Notes under the pieces: generated by a model
Databases searched by the model: none
Seen by the model: the letters and a program-made list of their open reading frames with translations, nothing else
What the model was told of the DNA's origin: nothing
Shown here: positions 8,119 to 16,755 of the stretch, piece after piece
Numbering within the stretch: the stretch's first letter is position 1
How the letters are laid out: each line of letters begins with the position of its first letter
Program-made: the position numbers and the translations under genes
Assembly (NCBI RefSeq): GCF_027158205.1
Contig: NZ_JAPVLU010000002.1
Span: forward strand, 70,961 to 134,960
Source of the DNA: Streptomyces sp. H39-S7
Lineage (GTDB): Bacteria; Actinomycetota; Actinomycetes; Streptomycetales; Streptomycetaceae
Direction: 5' to 3'
Length of the DNA stretch: 64,000 nt

Positions 8119-8742
8119 CTACAGGACTCCCCAGGGATTGGGGTGCGGAATGAGGGTGGGGTCCTCGGACCAGATCAGCCGGGCTTCGAGGTCGTCGCCG
8201 AGGAGCTCTTTGAGGCGGTCCACCGCCCAGCCGTTCCAGTAGACGGCGGTCGGGAACACAGGCAGTCGGAATGCCGGCAGGTCGGCGGGAAAGGCCTCCG
8301 GCCGGAAGACCGCTTTCTTGACCTCACCGCCCGCGCGCTTCGGCTTGGAAGAGCGCCGGGTGTCCAGGCAGTCGACGATGCTCCGCACCAGATAGAGGAC
8401 GTATTCACCGGCGTCCGGGATGCTGCCCGGGCCGTCGGCGATGTCCAGCGGCTCGAAGCTCCCGGCGCGGCACAGCTCGTCGCCCAGCAGGTCGGCGACC
8501 CGCCGGCTCAGCACCGGGGCACCCGGGTAGCCGGAGGGGAACTCGGCCGGGCGCACGCGCGGATCGCCGACGTCCGTCGCGGCCCATTCGCCACTGAGGC
8601 CGGTGGGCTTATTGCCTTCGGGAGAACCGGCGATCTGCCAGCGCACGAGGGTGAGGAGATTGCTGAGGTACAGCGTCCGGAACTCGCCCAGGCTGGGCAG
8701 CAGCCGGTACGCCCGCAGCGGTGCCCGGGTCGTGTCAGACAT
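8119..8742 (-). CDS. Imm11-like immunity protein (DUF1629 type)
   Basis: This 207-aa soluble protein resembles the Imm11/DUF1629 family: a central VLSRRVADLLGDELCRAG segment, then YVLYLVRSIVDCLD, then FRLPVFPTAVYWNGWAVDRL near the C-terminus. Imm11-type proteins protect against toxins of polymorphic secretion systems. Its ATG overlaps the stop of the upstream gene by one nucleotide (TGATG), indicating translational coupling to the type VII substrate-like protein. The position immediately downstream of a toxin head is the normal place for a cognate immunity gene. Family assignment is by pattern only; moderate certainty. Confidence 0.6.
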   Translation of the reverse strand: MSDTTRAPLRAYRLLPSLGEFRTLYLSNLLTLVRWQIAGSPEGNKPTGLSGEWAATDVGDPRVRPAEFPSGYPGAPVLSRRVADLLGDELCRAGSFEPLDIADGPGSIPDAGEYVLYLVRSIVDCLDTRRSSKPKRAGGEVKKAVFRPEAFPADLPAFRLPVFPTAVYWNGWAVDRLKELLGDDLEARLIWSEDPTLIPHPNPWGVL

Positions 8743-9209
8743 CACGGCCCCGTCCACACGGTGCCGGTGCTCGGAGTGCCGGTCGCGAGTTCCCGCTGGA
8801 CCGCGCTGCCCACCCAGTCGTTCGCGTTGCCCTGGGTGGTCTTCGCGGCGTCCAGGTCCTGACGCGCGGTACGGCCCTGCGCGAGCGCCCGGTCGGCGTC
8901 CGCCTGCGCCGTCTCCAACTTCGGCCAGTACGTCTCCAGCGACCCGGAAGCCAACCGGTAGGACTTCTCCAACTTGCCCAGCTCGTTCGGCAGATCGCCG
9001 AACTGCTCCCGGTACGCGTCACCCGACAGGCCCGCCCAGTCCTGGACGGCGGTGTCGCCGCTCAGACCCCGGACGGATCGCAGTGCCGACGAGACGTCGT
9101 CGGCGAAGTCGCCCAGCTTGCGGGCGAGTTCCTTCACCTCGAGCGGATCACCCGGCACCGGATCCCGGTCGAGATCCAGCACATGCCAGTCCGTCGGACG
9201 GTTCGTCAC
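8742..9209 (-). CDS. Truncated T7SS-secreted polymorphic toxin (N-terminal stub)
   Basis: The 155-aa product starts at GTG 9209, with GGGGG upstream. It has a helical WXG100/LXG-like region with DWAGLSGDAYREQF and a long coiled-coil (residues about 70-125). I recall this as the conserved N-terminal domain of large Streptomyces putative T7SS-secreted toxins, which normally continue for several hundred residues to a toxin domain. Here the conserved part ends near NANDWV and only about 22 residues follow before the stop, which overlaps the immunity gene. The likely explanation is an in-frame internal deletion of the toxin. Alternatively it is a short WXG100-like partner. Confidence 0.6.
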   Translation of the reverse strand: MTNRPTDWHVLDLDRDPVPGDPLEVKELARKLGDFADDVSSALRSVRGLSGDTAVQDWAGLSGDAYREQFGDLPNELGKLEKSYRLASGSLETYWPKLETAQADADRALAQGRTARQDLDAAKTTQGNANDWVGSAVQRELATGTPSTGTVWTGP

Positions 9210-9304
9210 CGTGCACCCCCGTGCCTCGCCCTGCTCCGCACGCGTGATCCTACCTACGGGTGTTAGCCAGAGGCAGGTGCGCATCAGTTGGCGTCGACGG
9301 CCTG

Positions 9305-9349
9305 ACACCCGCCCCCGCACCCGCCGGGCGTGGGCGCGGGGGCGGGTGT
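9305..9349 (-). terminator. GC-rich terminator hairpin after fumarylacetoacetase
   Basis: A perfect 14-bp inverted repeat (9305-9318 with 9336-9349) lies just beyond the fumarylacetoacetase stop on the minus strand, upstream of the type VII stub gene. Confidence 0.75.
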
Positions 9350-9352
9350 GCG

Positions 9353-10600
9353 TCAGGGGGTGGGACGGGGGGTGATCCGTCCGGCGACCTCGCCGAAGCC
9401 GAGGCGGGTTCCGTTCGGGCCCGGTGCGGTCGCGGTGATGACGACCTCGTCGCCGTCGTCGAGGAACGTGCGCTCGCTGCCGTCCGCCAGTTTCAGCGGC
9501 TCCTGGCCGTTCCACGTCAGCTCGATGAGCGCGCCGCGCGTCTCGCGCTCGGGCCCGCTGATGGTGCCGGAGGCGAAGAGGTCCCCGGTCCGCAGGGACG
9601 CGCCATTGGCGGTCAGGTGCGCGAGCATCTGCGCGTAGGTCCAGTACATGGCGGCGAACGGCGGCCGCGAGATGACATGGCCGTTGAGCCGGACCTCGAA
9701 GGCGATGTCGAAGCCGGACGGCTCGGCCGCCGCGTCCCGGTCGTCGAGGTACGGAAGCGGCTCGACGTCTCGCTCCGGCGGGGTGGTGCGGGCGTGCGCG
9801 AGGGCGTCCAGCGGGACGATCCAGGGCGAGACCGACGTGGCGAAGGACTTGCCGAGGAACGGGCCCAGCGGCACGTACTCCCACGCCTGGAGGTCGCGGG
9901 CGGACCAGTCGTTGACGAGGCAGACGCCGAAGACATGCTCGGCGGCGTCCGCGAGCGCCACCGGGCTGCCCAGCTCGGACGGCGTGCCGACGACGAAGCC
10001 CAGCTCCGCCTCGATGTCGAGGCGGCGGGACGGACCGAAGTCCGGGACCGCGTCGGCCGGCGCCTTGCGCTGCCCGGACGGGCGGATGATCGGGGTGCCG
10101 GAGGCGACGATCGTGCCGGAACGGCCGTGGTAGCCGATCGGCAGGTGCTTCCAGTTGGGCGTCAGCGGCTCGGAACCGGGCCGGAAGATCCGGCCGAGGT
10201 TCGTCGCGTGGTGCTCGGAGGCGTAGAAGTCGACATAGTCGGCCACCTCGAACGGCAGGTGGAGGGTGACGTCGGCGCGCGGCACCAGGCACGGCTCGAC
10301 GGTCGCGCGCAGCGACTCGTCCGTCAGCCAGCGCGTGATCGCCGTACGCACCGCGGTCCAGACCGGCCGGCCGGCGGCCAGCAGCGGATTCAGCGAGGGG
10401 GCGTCCAGCGTCGCGAAGCCGGGTTCGCCGAGCGCACCGAGCGCGCGGGCCGCCGCGGCCGCGTCGAGGACGTGGTCACCGATGGCGACGCCGATCCGGG
10501 GCTGCTCCGGCCGGTGGGCGGTGGTGAAGACGCCGTACGGCAGGTTGTGTACGCCGAACGGGGAGTCGTCCGGGACGGTGAGCGGGCTGCTGGCGCTCAA
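9353..10600 (-). CDS. fahA: Fumarylacetoacetase
   Basis: This 415-aa enzyme hydrolyses fumarylacetoacetate to fumarate and acetoacetate, the last step of tyrosine/homogentisate breakdown. It carries the family landmarks YVDFYASEHHATNLGRIF (catalytic His and metal-site Asp), GYHGRSGTIVASGTPI and the EAELGFVVG metal-binding strand. Length and domain order match bacterial fumarylacetoacetases. The start is TTG 10600, with GGAGG four bases upstream. No other homogentisate-pathway gene is adjacent, so it is a stand-alone unit closed by the terminator at 9305-9349. Confidence 0.95.
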   Translation of the reverse strand: MSASSPLTVPDDSPFGVHNLPYGVFTTAHRPEQPRIGVAIGDHVLDAAAAARALGALGEPGFATLDAPSLNPLLAAGRPVWTAVRTAITRWLTDESLRATVEPCLVPRADVTLHLPFEVADYVDFYASEHHATNLGRIFRPGSEPLTPNWKHLPIGYHGRSGTIVASGTPIIRPSGQRKAPADAVPDFGPSRRLDIEAELGFVVGTPSELGSPVALADAAEHVFGVCLVNDWSARDLQAWEYVPLGPFLGKSFATSVSPWIVPLDALAHARTTPPERDVEPLPYLDDRDAAAEPSGFDIAFEVRLNGHVISRPPFAAMYWTYAQMLAHLTANGASLRTGDLFASGTISGPERETRGALIELTWNGQEPLKLADGSERTFLDDGDEVVITATAPGPNGTRLGFGEVAGRITPRPTP

Positions 10601-10833
10601 CTGGCCTCCAGGGAGAGTACGAACGTGCCGAGACTATCCCCCGTCTCAAGGGCCGGACACGGGGGAGGTGGGCGCCGCCCGTGGCGACCGTCCGTGCGGG
10701 CCCGCGCACCGACCGTAGATGCGGGGGCGGCCTACGGGCTCGTATTTGGTGGTGCTACACGTGCGTACGTAGAGTTCCGCCTGACTCGGGTGGACTCGGG
10801 ACGGAACAGACGATCCAGTAAGGCAGCAACGGC

Positions 10834-12306
10834 ATGACAGCGAGTGAACAGACGGAAACCCGGCGTGATGATTCGACGGGCATCGACCCGGCGCGCCTGG
10901 AGCTCTGCCTGAGCGTGCTCGCGGAGCTCGACGAGCTGGACGTCGACCACCCGGACGCGATCGCCGTCCGGCGCGCCACCGCGGGCATCTACCGCACCGT
11001 GAAGCAGCGCCGCCGCCAGGAGCGGCGCGCCGCGAAGACGGCGAACGACAAGGCCGTCACCGAGGCCACGGCCACCGGCGCGGCCGACCGCATCGACGAC
11101 GAGACGCTGGGCAACATGCTCACGACGTCCACGACGACGGAGATCGCCGGCATCCTGGAGCGCCCCCGCTCCTGCTACATCTGCAAGACCCGCTACGTCG
11201 AGGTCGACGCGTTCTACCACCAGCTCTGCCCGCCCTGCGCGCGGGAGAACCGCAGCCGCCGCGACGCGCGCACGGACCTCACGGGACGCCGCGCCCTGCT
11301 CACCGGTGGCCGCGCGAAGATCGGCATGTACATCGCGCTGCGCCTGCTGCGCGACGGCGCGCACACCACTATCACCACCCGCTTCCCGAACGACGCGGTC
11401 CGCCGCTTCAAGGCGATGCCCGACAGCGCGGAGTGGCTGCACCGGCTGAAGATCGTCGGCATAGACCTGCGCGACCCCGCCCAGGTGATCGCCCTCGCCG
11501 ACGAGGTCGCCGCCGAGGGCCCGCTCGACATCCTGATCAACAACGCCGCGCAGACCGTCCGCCGCAGCCCCCGCGCCTACGCGGAGCTCGTCGCCGCGGA
11601 ACTCGCCCCGCTGCCGGCCGGCGAGCTGCCGTCCAGGACCGTGCTCGGCCACTTCGGCAGCGGCGCGCAGATCGCCCTGCCGGGCCCCTCCTCGTCCGGC
11701 CACGACGTGCTGACGCCCGAGTCGATCACGGCCCTGGCCCTGACCACCGGCTCCGCGACCCCGGCCCGCATCGAGGCCGGCACGGCCATCGACGCGGGCG
11801 GCCTCGTACCGGACCTGGACGCCAGCAACACGTGGATCCAGCGCGTCGAGGAGGTGGACCCGCTCGAACTCCTCGAAGTCCAGCTCTGCAACGTCACCGC
11901 GCCGTTCGTCCTCGTCAGCCGGCTGCGCCCGGCGATGGCGGCGGCCGCCGCGCGCCGCAAGTACGTCGTCAACGTCTCCGCGATGGAAGGCCAGTTCAGC
12001 CGCGGCTACAAGGGCCCGGGTCACCCCCACACCAACATGGCCAAGGCTTCCCTGAACATGCTGACCCGCACCAGCGCCCAGGAGATGCTGGAGACGGACG
12101 GCATCCTCATGACCGCCGTCGACACCGGCTGGATCACCGACGAGCGCCCCCACCCCGACAAGATGCGCCTCGCCGAGGAGGGCTTCCACGCCCCCCTCGA
12201 CCTCGTCGACGGCGCCGCCCGCGTCTACGACCCCATCGTCCGCGGCGAACTCGGCGAAGACCTCTACGGCTGCTTCCTCAAGGACTACGCCCCGGCGGCC
12301 TGGTAA
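10834..12306 (+). CDS. SDR-family oxidoreductase with N-terminal zinc-ribbon-like segment
   Basis: The protein has 490 aa, nearly twice a classical SDR. Residues about 1-140 are helical and include a C-x2-C ... C-x2-C pattern (CYICKTRY and CPPC, about residues 115-137), probably a zinc knuckle. From about 150 a Rossmann fold follows with TGGRAKIG, ILINNAAQ and NVSAMEG. The segment where YxxxK is expected reads HPHTNMAKAS, so Thr replaces the catalytic Tyr while Lys is kept. A roughly 70-residue insertion follows the NNAA motif. Substrate and activity are unknown; homologues with HTNM(A/S)K occur widely, as I recall, so this is a subfamily trait rather than a local mutation. AAGG upstream is a weak ribosome binding site. 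Confidence 0.8.
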   Translation: MTASEQTETRRDDSTGIDPARLELCLSVLAELDELDVDHPDAIAVRRATAGIYRTVKQRRRQERRAAKTANDKAVTEATATGAADRIDDETLGNMLTTSTTTEIAGILERPRSCYICKTRYVEVDAFYHQLCPPCARENRSRRDARTDLTGRRALLTGGRAKIGMYIALRLLRDGAHTTITTRFPNDAVRRFKAMPDSAEWLHRLKIVGIDLRDPAQVIALADEVAAEGPLDILINNAAQTVRRSPRAYAELVAAELAPLPAGELPSRTVLGHFGSGAQIALPGPSSSGHDVLTPESITALALTTGSATPARIEAGTAIDAGGLVPDLDASNTWIQRVEEVDPLELLEVQLCNVTAPFVLVSRLRPAMAAAAARRKYVVNVSAMEGQFSRGYKGPGHPHTNMAKASLNMLTRTSAQEMLETDGILMTAVDTGWITDERPHPDKMRLAEEGFHAPLDLVDGAARVYDPIVRGELGEDLYGCFLKDYAPAAW

Positions 12307-12361
12307 CCCACCCAGCTCACGTGCGAGCGGAGCCCCCCGGCGGGGCCCCGCCCACCTCGGC

Positions 12362-14410
12362 TCACACGGTCGCGGTGGCCCGGTCCTGCTGCGGGCGGCG
12401 GGCCGGCGGACGCTCCAGTTGGGTGACGACGGCGGAGTGGAAGCGGTCCACCGCGGCGTCGACACTGCGGATGAAACCCGACTCCGCGCTGCCCCGGGAG
12501 CTGCCCATGCTCTTGAAGAGGGAGAGGCGGAAACCGGTGATCCGGCCGCCGTCCTTGGGGAGGAGTTCACCCGGCTCCGGGCGGAGTTTCTCCAGCGTGC
12601 CGCGGGGGCCGCTGCCCCTGCCCTCGACCAGGGTCTCGATATGGAGGTCGGCCGGAGCCTCGGCGAGCTGGCGCACCAGACGCTTGGTCCAGGAGAGCGG
12701 GGTGCCCTGCTCGGAGCGCGGGATCTCCAGGGAACTGCGCAGCTTGCCGGTGCGCAGGTCGGCGGTGATCGCCAGGATGCCGACGCTGCCGTCGATGCGG
12801 ATCTCCGCGTGCAGCCTGCCGTCCTCGCAGAGCTGGTCGGCGAGGTCCGCGCGCCGCGACCGCGGATCGGATCCGCGCTTCGCGCGCTGGACCGGCAGGA
12901 CCTTCTGGCCGAGTTCACCGCCGAGCCGCAGGCAGACCTGCCGGATCAGCCGCTCCCAGCTCTCGACGACCTGAACCGCGCGCTGGTCCCCCTGGCAGAG
13001 GATCTCCTCGTCGATGCCGTTGCGCACCGGCACCCACGCGGGGCCCATGTTCTGGAAGCCGTGGCAGCCGGAGTTCTCGTGCTGGAGGTAGTGCAGGAAC
13101 TCCTCCAGGAGGGAGGCGTGCGCGGCGGTGCTGACGCCTTCGTGGCGGATCAGCATCTGTGCCTGCTGGGTGACCTCCGCCCAGGACAGGTGCCACAGGG
13201 CGACCTTGTGCTTGCGCCGCCCGTCGATCTTCACGTCCACGAGAGGGCTGCCTTCCAGCGCCACGTCGTTGGACACGGTGATCACGGCCTCGTAACCCCG
13301 GCGGGCGGCGATGTCCATGTAGTCCTGGACCTGTTCGCTCTTGAGTGGATTGCCGTTGGTCTTCGTCTCGACCAGGGCGGTCCACAGCCGGCCGGCGCGC
13401 TCCACCCGGATGACGCCGTCGGGGCGTTTCGGGGTCTCGCCGTGCGGCAGTGACACCTCGGTGAACGTCTCCATCCGTCCGGCGGGAGCCCCGAACGCGG
13501 CGGTGAGCCGTCGCCCGAACTCCGGGACCTGGGCCATCACCGACAGCAGGATGGAGGTCGCGCGCGTCTCCCGCTCGTGGTCGCTCTTGAGGGACGAGGC
13601 GGGGAAGAGCCGGGAGGGCCGCCAGGCGTCGTTCTCGGCGAGCGACTTCCTGGTGGCCTTCGGCAGCGTCACCTTCTTCTTGGCGGTACGCGGGCGCTTC
13701 GGCGGCGCCGGCGCCTCGACGCCGCTGGCGGTGGGCCCTCCGGCTGCGGGGGCCGGGACCTCAGGGGCCGGAACCTGTTCGAGCGCGGCCGCGGGCGCTT
13801 CCGGCGCGTCCGTGACGGCCGCCGCGGCTTCTCCGCCGGTCGGGTTCTCCTCATCCACCTCGTCGGCGTCATCGACGTCGATGCCGTAATCCGTGGCTAA
13901 CCCGGCGAGCCCGGTCTCGTATCCCTGTCCGACGGCCCGGAACTTCCATTCCTCGCCCCGCCGGTAGAGCTCACCGAAGATGAACGCGCTCTCGACGCCC
14001 GCGTCGGCGATGGGAAAGACGAGGAGGCTCTCGCCGGACCCGTCGGCCAGCGTCAGCTGGAGGTCGTCGAGGGTGCCGAACCGGGCGTCTCCGTAGCGGC
14101 TGGCCGCGATGATCACCTGCTGGACGTCCGCGGGCATCGCCGTCAGGTCGAGGCTGATCCGGTCCTCGCTGCCGTTGGCGGTAGGCGTCTTGCCCAGCAG
14201 TTGCACGCTGCCGTCCGCGGCAGCCGGCTGGTTGTAGAAGAAGAAGTCCGCGTCGCTGCGGGCCTTGCCGCCCGCGTCGAGCAGGAGCACGGAGACATCC
14301 GCGTCCCCGTCCCCGGCCGCACTGCTCCAGCCCAGGCTCACGATCACGGAGCCGGTGTCGTCGCTCAACGTCGCCAGGCTGACATTGGCACCCTTAGTCA
14401 TCTCTTGCAT
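12362..14410 (-). CDS. TerD domain fused to a PD-(D/E)XK nuclease-fold domain
   Basis: This 682-aa protein starts at ATG 14410, preceded by GAGGGGG. Residues 1 to about 170 are a TerD (tellurium/stress resistance) domain with the DADVSVLLLDAGGK and DFFFYNQP segments that form its calcium-binding fold. A proline/alanine/acid-rich linker runs to about 240. Residues about 275-400 show a restriction-endonuclease-like signature: Glu280 in a helix, Asp331 in RPDGVIRV, then Glu348-x-Lys350 in ALVETKTNG. The remaining C-terminal half is conserved-looking but unrecognised. TerD proteins act in phage, metal and membrane stress responses; a nuclease partner suggests a conflict or repair role. Neither DNA binding nor cleavage is shown. 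No ter cluster is nearby. Confidence 0.8.
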   Translation of the reverse strand: MQEMTKGANVSLATLSDDTGSVIVSLGWSSAAGDGDADVSVLLLDAGGKARSDADFFFYNQPAAADGSVQLLGKTPTANGSEDRISLDLTAMPADVQQVIIAASRYGDARFGTLDDLQLTLADGSGESLLVFPIADAGVESAFIFGELYRRGEEWKFRAVGQGYETGLAGLATDYGIDVDDADEVDEENPTGGEAAAAVTDAPEAPAAALEQVPAPEVPAPAAGGPTASGVEAPAPPKRPRTAKKKVTLPKATRKSLAENDAWRPSRLFPASSLKSDHERETRATSILLSVMAQVPEFGRRLTAAFGAPAGRMETFTEVSLPHGETPKRPDGVIRVERAGRLWTALVETKTNGNPLKSEQVQDYMDIAARRGYEAVITVSNDVALEGSPLVDVKIDGRRKHKVALWHLSWAEVTQQAQMLIRHEGVSTAAHASLLEEFLHYLQHENSGCHGFQNMGPAWVPVRNGIDEEILCQGDQRAVQVVESWERLIRQVCLRLGGELGQKVLPVQRAKRGSDPRSRRADLADQLCEDGRLHAEIRIDGSVGILAITADLRTGKLRSSLEIPRSEQGTPLSWTKRLVRQLAEAPADLHIETLVEGRGSGPRGTLEKLRPEPGELLPKDGGRITGFRLSLFKSMGSSRGSAESGFIRSVDAAVDRFHSAVVTQLERPPARRPQQDRATATV

Positions 14411-14550
14411 GAGGCCCCCCTCGGTGCATGGCCGCGAGGGCGAACCCGGGCAGCCGGTCACGCTGTCAACGCGGTTGGGGCGCGTCCCCAGTGCGCTGGC
14501 TGAACCCTAGCGCCCGAAGAGACACCTTTGCCCGGGGAAGTCGGGACATG

Positions 14551-14577
14551 AAAAAAGACCCTGTCGCCAGGGTCTTT
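14551..14577 (-). terminator. Intrinsic terminator after tRNA-Leu
   Basis: On the minus strand a 10-bp stem (AAAGACCCTG pairing with CAGGGTCTTT, loop GCGA) is followed by a run of T residues, 7 nt downstream of the tRNA 3' end. It is the clearest canonical rho-independent terminator in the window. Confidence 0.9.
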
Positions 14578-14583
14578 CACAAG

Positions 14584-14668
14584 TGTCCGAGGGGGGACTT
14601 GAACCCCCACGCCCGATAAAGGGCACTAGCACCTCAAGCTAGCGCGTCTGCCATTCCGCCACCCGGAC
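14584..14668 (-). tRNA. tRNA-Leu (anticodon GAG)
   Basis: Read on the minus strand, the 85-nt gene folds into a class II cloverleaf: acceptor GTCCGGG with CTCGGAC (one G-U pair), D arm with GGCAGAC, anticodon stem CTAGC/GCTAG around the loop TTGAGGT (anticodon GAG), a long variable arm TGCCC-TTTA-TCGGGC typical of leucine tRNAs, and the T arm GGGGG-TTCAAGT-CCCCC. CCA is not encoded. No integrase or att-like direct repeat is beside it. Confidence 0.95.
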
Positions 14669-14876
14669 CGGGTGTACCGCAGGCCTCTCGGCCGCGGCGA
14701 CGAGGTAAACCATAGCAAAGATCCCAGGGGCTCGATCACGGGTGCCGGTGTGAAGGGATCATGACGCGGGGTGGCCGGCTCTTGGGTGCCGGGGGTGGGC
14801 GGGGGAGTATGGGGAGTGGAATCCGCCGTGGTCGTGGATACGGGCGGCGGGAGTGCGTGAGGGACGAGGAGACAGC

Positions 14877-16214
14877 GTGAGCGAGTCGGTTTCGGGCGCG
14901 AGGAGCGACAGGAAGATCACCGGTGAGGACGAGGTCGTCGACCTGTGCCGGGATCTGATCCGGATCGACACCAGCAACTACGGGGACCACTCGGGGCCCG
15001 GCGAGCGCGCCGCGGCCGAGTACGTCGCCGAGAAGCTGGCCGAGGTCGGTCTCGAACCGCAGATCTTCGAGTCGCACAAGGGGCGGGCGTCCACCGTCGC
15101 CCGGATCACGGGGGAGGACCCCTCCCGCCCGGCGCTGCTGATCCACGGGCACACCGACGTGGTGCCGGCCAACGCTGACGACTGGACGCACCACCCGTTC
15201 TCCGGCGAGATCGCCGACGGATGTGTGTGGGGGCGCGGCGCCGTCGACATGAAGGACATGGACGCCATGACGCTGGCGGTGGTGCGCGACCGGCTGCGCA
15301 GCGGCCGCAAGCCCCCGCGCGACATCGTGCTGGCGTTCCTGGCGGACGAGGAGGCGGGCGGCGTCTACGGCGCGCGGCACCTCGTCAACAAGCACCCGGA
15401 CCTCTTCGAAGGGGTGTCGGAGGCGATCGGCGAGGTCGGCGGCTTCTCCTTCACCGTCAACGAGAACCTGCGGCTCTATCTGGTGGAGACGGCGCAGAAG
15501 GGCATGCACTGGATGCGGCTCACCGTCGACGGCACGGCCGGGCACGGTTCCATGACCAACAACGACAACGCGATCACTGAGCTCTGCGAGGCCGTCGGGC
15601 GGCTCGGCCGGCACAAGTTCCCGGTACGGATGACGAAGTCCGTCCGCGGTTTCCTCGACGAGCTGTCGGACGCGCTGGGCACCGAGCTCGACCCGGAGGA
15701 CATGGACGCGACGCTGGCGAAGCTCGGCGGCATCGCCAAGATGATCGGCACCACGCTGCGCAACACCGCCGCCCCGACGATGCTCGGCGCGGGCTACAAG
15801 GTGAACGTGATCCCCGGCCAGGCCACGGCCCACGTCGACGGGCGCTTCCTGCCGGGCTACGAGGAGGAGTTCCTCACCGACCTGGACCGGATCCTCGGCC
15901 CGCGCGTGAAGCGCGAGTCGGTGCACTCGGACAAGGCGCTGGAGACGGACTTCGACGGCGCGCTGGTCGACGCCATGCAGGCCGCGCTGAAGGCGGAGGA
16001 CCCGATCGCGCGGGCGGTGCCGTACTGCCTGTCGGGCGGGACGGACGCGAAGTCCTTCGACGACCTCGGAATCCGCTGCTTCGGATTCGCGCCGCTGAAG
16101 CTTCCGCCGGAGCTGGATTTCGCGGGCATGTTCCACGGGGTGGACGAGCGGGTTCCCGTGGACGGCCTGAAGTTCGGCGTTCGAGTGCTGGACCGTTTCA
16201 TCGAAAACTGCTGA
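14877..16214 (+). CDS. M20 family metallopeptidase / amidohydrolase
   Basis: This 445-aa cytosolic enzyme of the M20/M25/M40 family (ArgE/DapE/CPG2-like) has the zinc-ligand motifs HGHTDVVPA, VDMKDMDA and the catalytic LADEEAGG, with a lid/dimerisation domain in the middle (AGHGSM). Such enzymes hydrolyse peptide or acyl-amino-acid amide bonds; substrate is not evident. GTG 14877 is chosen because GAGGAG lies 5 nt upstream. It is transcribed toward the chaplin genes but separated from them by about 130 nt. Confidence 0.9.
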   Translation: MSESVSGARSDRKITGEDEVVDLCRDLIRIDTSNYGDHSGPGERAAAEYVAEKLAEVGLEPQIFESHKGRASTVARITGEDPSRPALLIHGHTDVVPANADDWTHHPFSGEIADGCVWGRGAVDMKDMDAMTLAVVRDRLRSGRKPPRDIVLAFLADEEAGGVYGARHLVNKHPDLFEGVSEAIGEVGGFSFTVNENLRLYLVETAQKGMHWMRLTVDGTAGHGSMTNNDNAITELCEAVGRLGRHKFPVRMTKSVRGFLDELSDALGTELDPEDMDATLAKLGGIAKMIGTTLRNTAAPTMLGAGYKVNVIPGQATAHVDGRFLPGYEEEFLTDLDRILGPRVKRESVHSDKALETDFDGALVDAMQAALKAEDPIARAVPYCLSGGTDAKSFDDLGIRCFGFAPLKLPPELDFAGMFHGVDERVPVDGLKFGVRVLDRFIENC

Positions 16215-16303
16215 CGATTCGACCATCTGTCGCAATCGAACTGAGACGGGTGAAAGGTCCCGCAGTTTCGTAGCTCGTTTCCTTCGGGGTCGTTACGACT
16301 TGT

Positions 16304-16325
16304 GCGGTCCGCGGTTGGGGACCGC
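16304..16325 (+). promoter_or_regulatory. Hairpin in the chpH leader
   Basis: A perfect 7-bp inverted repeat (GCGGTCC at 16304-16310, GGACCGC at 16319-16325) lies 21 nt upstream of the chpH start and 8 nt before its AGGAGG ribosome binding site. It may stabilise the leader of this highly expressed message. Confidence 0.4.
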
Positions 16326-16346
16326 GTTTCGAACTAGGAGGAAACC

Positions 16347-16580
16347 ATGATCAAGAAGATCGTCGCCGCTGTTGCCGTATCCGGTGGTCTCGTGCTCGCC
16401 GGTGCGGGTCTTGCCGTTGCCGACGCCGACGCGCACGGTGCCGCTGTCGGGTCCCCGGGTGTGCTCTCGGGCAACCTGATCCAGGTCCCCGTTCACGTCC
16501 CGGTCAACCTCTGTGGCAACACGGTTTCCGTGATCGGTCTGCTGAACCCCGCCTTCGGCAACGTCTGCGTCAACCAGTGA
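16347..16580 (+). CDS. chpH: Short chaplin (ChpH type)
   Basis: This 77-aa secreted protein has a signal peptide (positive start MIKK, hydrophobic core, cleavage near VADADA) and one chaplin domain with VNLCGNTVSVIGLLNPAFGN and two cysteines expected to form a disulphide. Short chaplins are amyloid-forming surfactants that coat aerial hyphae and spores. Sequence and position beside a long chaplin match S. coelicolor ChpH. The start is fixed by an ideal AGGAGG 6 nt upstream. In S. coelicolor the pair is controlled by the bld/SapB cascade; no specific binding site was identified here. Confidence 0.95.
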   Translation: MIKKIVAAVAVSGGLVLAGAGLAVADADAHGAAVGSPGVLSGNLIQVPVHVPVNLCGNTVSVIGLLNPAFGNVCVNQ

Positions 16581-16616
16581 CGTCATGTTCGGCCCTTTGA
16601 GGGTCTGAGCCGGGTC

Positions 16617-16650
16617 GGCCCCGGAGTGCTTATTACCGCGCTCCGGGGCC
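16617..16650 (+). terminator. Terminator hairpin between the two chaplin genes
   Basis: A perfect 10-bp GC-rich inverted repeat (16617-16626 with 16641-16650) with a 14-nt loop lies 37 nt after the chpH stop, so the two chaplin genes are probably separate transcripts or differently expressed. Confidence 0.75.
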
Positions 16651-16755
16651 CCTCGGTATTTACGGGGGAAATCGGACAAGGATTCCACAGCCGTCCGTTC
16701 CCTTCCCGGGGCCGCGACCCCGAGGACTCACTGAGAGCGAAAGCAGGGGAAGGCT

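Noticed and set aside
14500-14880. Integration site of a mobile element at tRNA-Leu
   Set aside because: No integrase, excisionase or repeated tRNA 3' end is visible on either side; flanking genes look like core chromosome.
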